Below, piece by piece: positions 61,553-64,000 of a DNA stretch of 64,000 nucleotides. The stretch comes from Myotis daubentonii (lineage: Eukaryota; Chordata; Mammalia; Chiroptera; Vespertilionidae), in assembly GCF_963259705.1 (NCBI RefSeq), contig NC_081846.1, positions 56,573,205-56,637,204 on the forward strand, read 5' to 3'. Numbering within the stretch: the stretch's first letter is position 1; every line of letters starts with the position of its first letter. The notes under the pieces are model-generated. The model was given only the letters and a program-made list of their open reading frames with translations. It ran no database searches and was not told where the DNA came from. Made by a program: the position numbers and the translations under genes.

Positions 61553-62855
61553 AGTTATAATCTCTCTTTTTTTTTCCTTTTAAACAAGGACAAATGAGAC
61601 CAGCAATGTGAACTGAATTTACATAAATGTGCAAGGCACATATATAATGACTTTTTTTCCTTAAAATAAGTATCACAAAAAAAAGTATCAGAAGAATGAT
61701 ACCATTTTTAAAGGCTTCACTCCTACAACAACCAAGGCCCTTGGTTATTGGTTTGTGTGATTTATCAGCTAATTTAGGTAGAACAGGGAAGCACACCCAA
61801 AGAATTTTCAAAGGAAAGGGTGTTATAGTGCAATAGCAATTAAAATATATCAAATCGCACTGAATATTCAACACCAGAGCTCTAACGTGGGAAATGGTTC
61901 TCCTTTCCCTCTCAATAAATATCTATTTTTCATTTTTTTACTTTGTAGTTTATTTTTTAGTGAATGTATTTAATTTTATGAATTATTTATGATTAAACCA
62001 CATCCAGAATCTTCGTTTTCTGTGAAAAGGAAGAACTAGTAAATTGCTTTAAATCTTGAAAATACAACAAGGAATGTTTTAAAATATAAAACAAAGCCAA
62101 GTTAAACTGTTTACACTGATGTGCTATAAAAGCACCAAAAATAAACTTTACTGTAGAGTTACAAGTACATTTATATATATATATATGTTGCTGCATCACT
62201 TGTGTAGTTAAATTGTATTTCAAGACAGTGAAGAAAAGTTGACATGTATATACTGTTCATTATTGTTTATATTAAGTCTTGCTTTAAATATGTATTATGT
62301 GTATATATTGTTTGCAGACATTATTGTTTATGCCTTAGAAGGACTGTAGCATTTTATTTTAGTCTGAAGGTAATTACAGCTCTACAGCTTGTACAGTAAT
62401 TATCCTCTACCAACACTGTGGCGTCTCCTTGATCTTGGTAGTGCCTGCCTTTGAAACAGGGTGTAGGGGATATTAGTTTTTCATTTTTCTATTTTGTTAT
62501 ATAATTTTAAGCCACCAGGGCCCAAATTAAAGTATAATCATTTGTATCCATGTGGAATAAAATTGTGACAATTTCCTACACACACAGTATTTTTTCATAG
62601 AAACATTTCCCTCCCATTTGCCTTGCCTCAGAAATAAATTTAAAAGACATTTGTAACCACTGTGTTTTATCTACTGTGTGTTGTGGTGGCCTGTTGGAGG
62701 CAAATAGATCAGACTTTTTTTTGTATCTATGTAAGAGTACTTGAAGTTTTATTTAAAATAAAATGTTGTGGAAAAGGTAGCATTCTTTTTTTTAGGAGTG
62801 TTATTTTTCACTACTATGTGTGGCACGGATACAATAAAAGGCTTTTACAAACTAG
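61553..62855 (+). other. BAZ2B: BAZ2B 3' UTR
   Basis: AT-rich and without transposons, unlike the introns, as expected for a conserved 3' UTR. Contains T-runs, a (TA)n at 62171-62187, and the miRNA/AU-rich-type context usual for such UTRs. The end is inferred about 15-20 nt after the last AATAAA. Confidence 0.75.
62833..62838 (+). promoter_or_regulatory. BAZ2B: Polyadenylation signal AATAAA (likely main, distal)
   Basis: ACAATAAAAGGCTTTTACAA is followed by a T-rich element (AGTTTTTCTTAATC) about 25-35 nt downstream. Other AATAAA hexamers at 61914, 62556, 62633 and 62757 could serve shorter forms. Confidence 0.7.
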
Positions 62856-63724
62856 CTTTTAGTTTTTCTTAATCTGAAAATACAGTCTTTCCAAAAATCA
62901 ATTAATTTAAATTTGATTTTTATAGAATCATAAGGGAGGAGCAGCAGAGTGTGGTTCAAAGAACATTGAGCTGGGGGAAGGTGGGGTGGTATTAAGTCAC
63001 GTGATAGAACTTTCATGAGTCTCTGAAACTCTCTGGACCACGTTTTATTGTTTGGTTGTTGGTTTTCTACATTTTCAATATGAAAATAAATTTTAAGGTG
63101 TTGTTCTGATAAGAAATGTCTCTATTGGTAGACACATAACCCCATGATCCCTAAGAAATTTCTATCATATAAATTAGTCTAATAAGTCATGAGACACGAA
63201 GTGCAGCACTCATGAATCACCGGCGAACACGACAGACTCAGGCGTGGCCTTATGGAGCCTGTTGCCTAGTGCAGAAGTGGCCCTTAGATAAAGTTCTTAG
63301 AAAATGGCTTTTAATGGTGAAGGGAGAATAAAAAAGTTTTGAAGAAAATATTCTTAAATTGAAAATGCTTCAAAGCCACAGAGTATTTTCTAAAATCCCT
63401 AGACTGTTTGTGAAAACTTACATAAAAATCAGCTGTTATTATGTAAATATGTCAGTTTCTGTTAACCAAATATTGTGGTGATGCCTTAAGGGGCTGGTGC
63501 TTAATCAAAAAATACCATGTGGAGCAGGACACAACGTGGTGCTATGAAAAAAGTCTTTGGTTTTGTGTTTATAGAACCACCAGATGCTTCCTGGGGCGTC
63601 TTCTTCAGGAGGGCTTTTTGCCTTAGGGATGATACATGCTTATGGTAATTTATATTAGATGGTACATAAGTGGCTTATTTGATGATAACATCTGTTGTTT
63701 GAGAGGCTTATACTGAGAAATAAA

Positions 63725-63755
<31 letters not shown>

Positions 63756-63800
63756 AACAATTTTTCAAGAGTGATCATTTTCTTTTAAAAATAAGATATC
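62856..63800 (+). other. Region downstream of BAZ2B
   Basis: No exon or CpG-rich promoter recognised. (CA)n at 63727-63752. Confidence 0.5.
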
Positions 63801-63802
63801 CT

Positions 63803-64000
63803 GCCCAGCAAGTGTGGCTCAGTGTTTGAATGTCAACCTATGAACTAGGAGGTTACAGTTCGATTCCCAGTCAGGGCACATGCTCTGGATTACTAGCTCA
63901 ATCCCCAGTAGGGGGCATGCAGGAGGCAGCTGATTGATGATTCTCTCATCATTTATGTTTCTATCCCTCTCTCTCCCTTCCTCTTTCTGAAATCAATAAA
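63803..64000 (+). repeat. Ves SINE, plus orientation, running off the window
   Basis: Head CCTGCCCAGCAAGTGTGGCTCAGTG, B-box-like GGTTACAGTTCGATTCCCAG, CT-rich part and CTGAAATCAATAAA at the edge. Confidence 0.9.

Noticed and set aside
62856..64000. First exon or promoter of the next gene
   Set aside because: No CpG-rich segment, splice donor with a good frame, or recognisable coding sequence; only a CA repeat and a Ves SINE.

Overview
This is mammalian, intron-rich, AT-rich nuclear DNA, almost certainly from a vesper bat (Vespertilionidae). Two lines of evidence support this. First, all the coding sequence belongs to one vertebrate gene, BAZ2B (bromodomain adjacent to zinc finger domain 2B), read on the + strand. 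Second, the introns carry the repeats typical of vesper bats: tRNA-derived Ves SINEs, HeliBat-type rolling-circle transposons (5' end TC...TAATATGCAAATTGACC, 3' hairpin followed by CTAG, inserted between A and T), non-autonomous hAT elements with 8-bp duplications, and a mariner-type MITE. The genus cannot be named from the sequence alone.

The window holds the 3' part of BAZ2B. I find 23 constitutive exons between 551 and 61552, plus one small optional exon at 8409-8441. All join in phase with GT/AG introns and encode about 1,313 residues up to the TGA at 61550-61552. A 3' UTR of about 1.3 kb follows, with the last AATAAA at 62833. The N-terminal part of the protein, including the MBD/TAM-like domain known for the family, lies upstream. 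The order is: a basic Lys/Glu/Arg coiled coil (551-19027), the DDT domain (22550-22804), WHIM-type helices with an acidic linker (23750-34835), a long Ser/Pro-rich disordered exon (39053-39708), the WHIM3-like region (40838-41525), a conserved pre-PHD region (46996-47854), the PHD finger (51341-51487), a basic linker (56778-57046) and the bromodomain (57290-61552). As known for the family, the protein is a chromatin reader and accessory subunit of ISWI-type remodelling complexes.

The repeats lie in layers. Old MIR, L2 and L1 fragments are interrupted by Ves SINEs, many with clear target-site duplications, and by Helitrons and hATs. The most interesting structures are: (1) a 623-bp SVA-like composite retroposon at 31333-31955, with a 13-bp VNTR, an LTR U5-like segment, a poly(A) tail and a 15-bp duplication; (2) a 41-bp near-perfect inverted repeat with a 13-nt loop at 38170-38264; (3) a chain of three HeliBat copies at 44355-45190; (4) a HeliBat at 58370-59156 with a hAT inserted in it, the hAT carrying a perfect 8-bp duplication; (5) a GC-rich tract at 51690-52745 next to a HeliBat 3' end, a candidate Helitron capture; (6) tandem in-frame splice donors on the small exon at 8409. 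No RNA gene, CRISPR array or second protein gene is supported.
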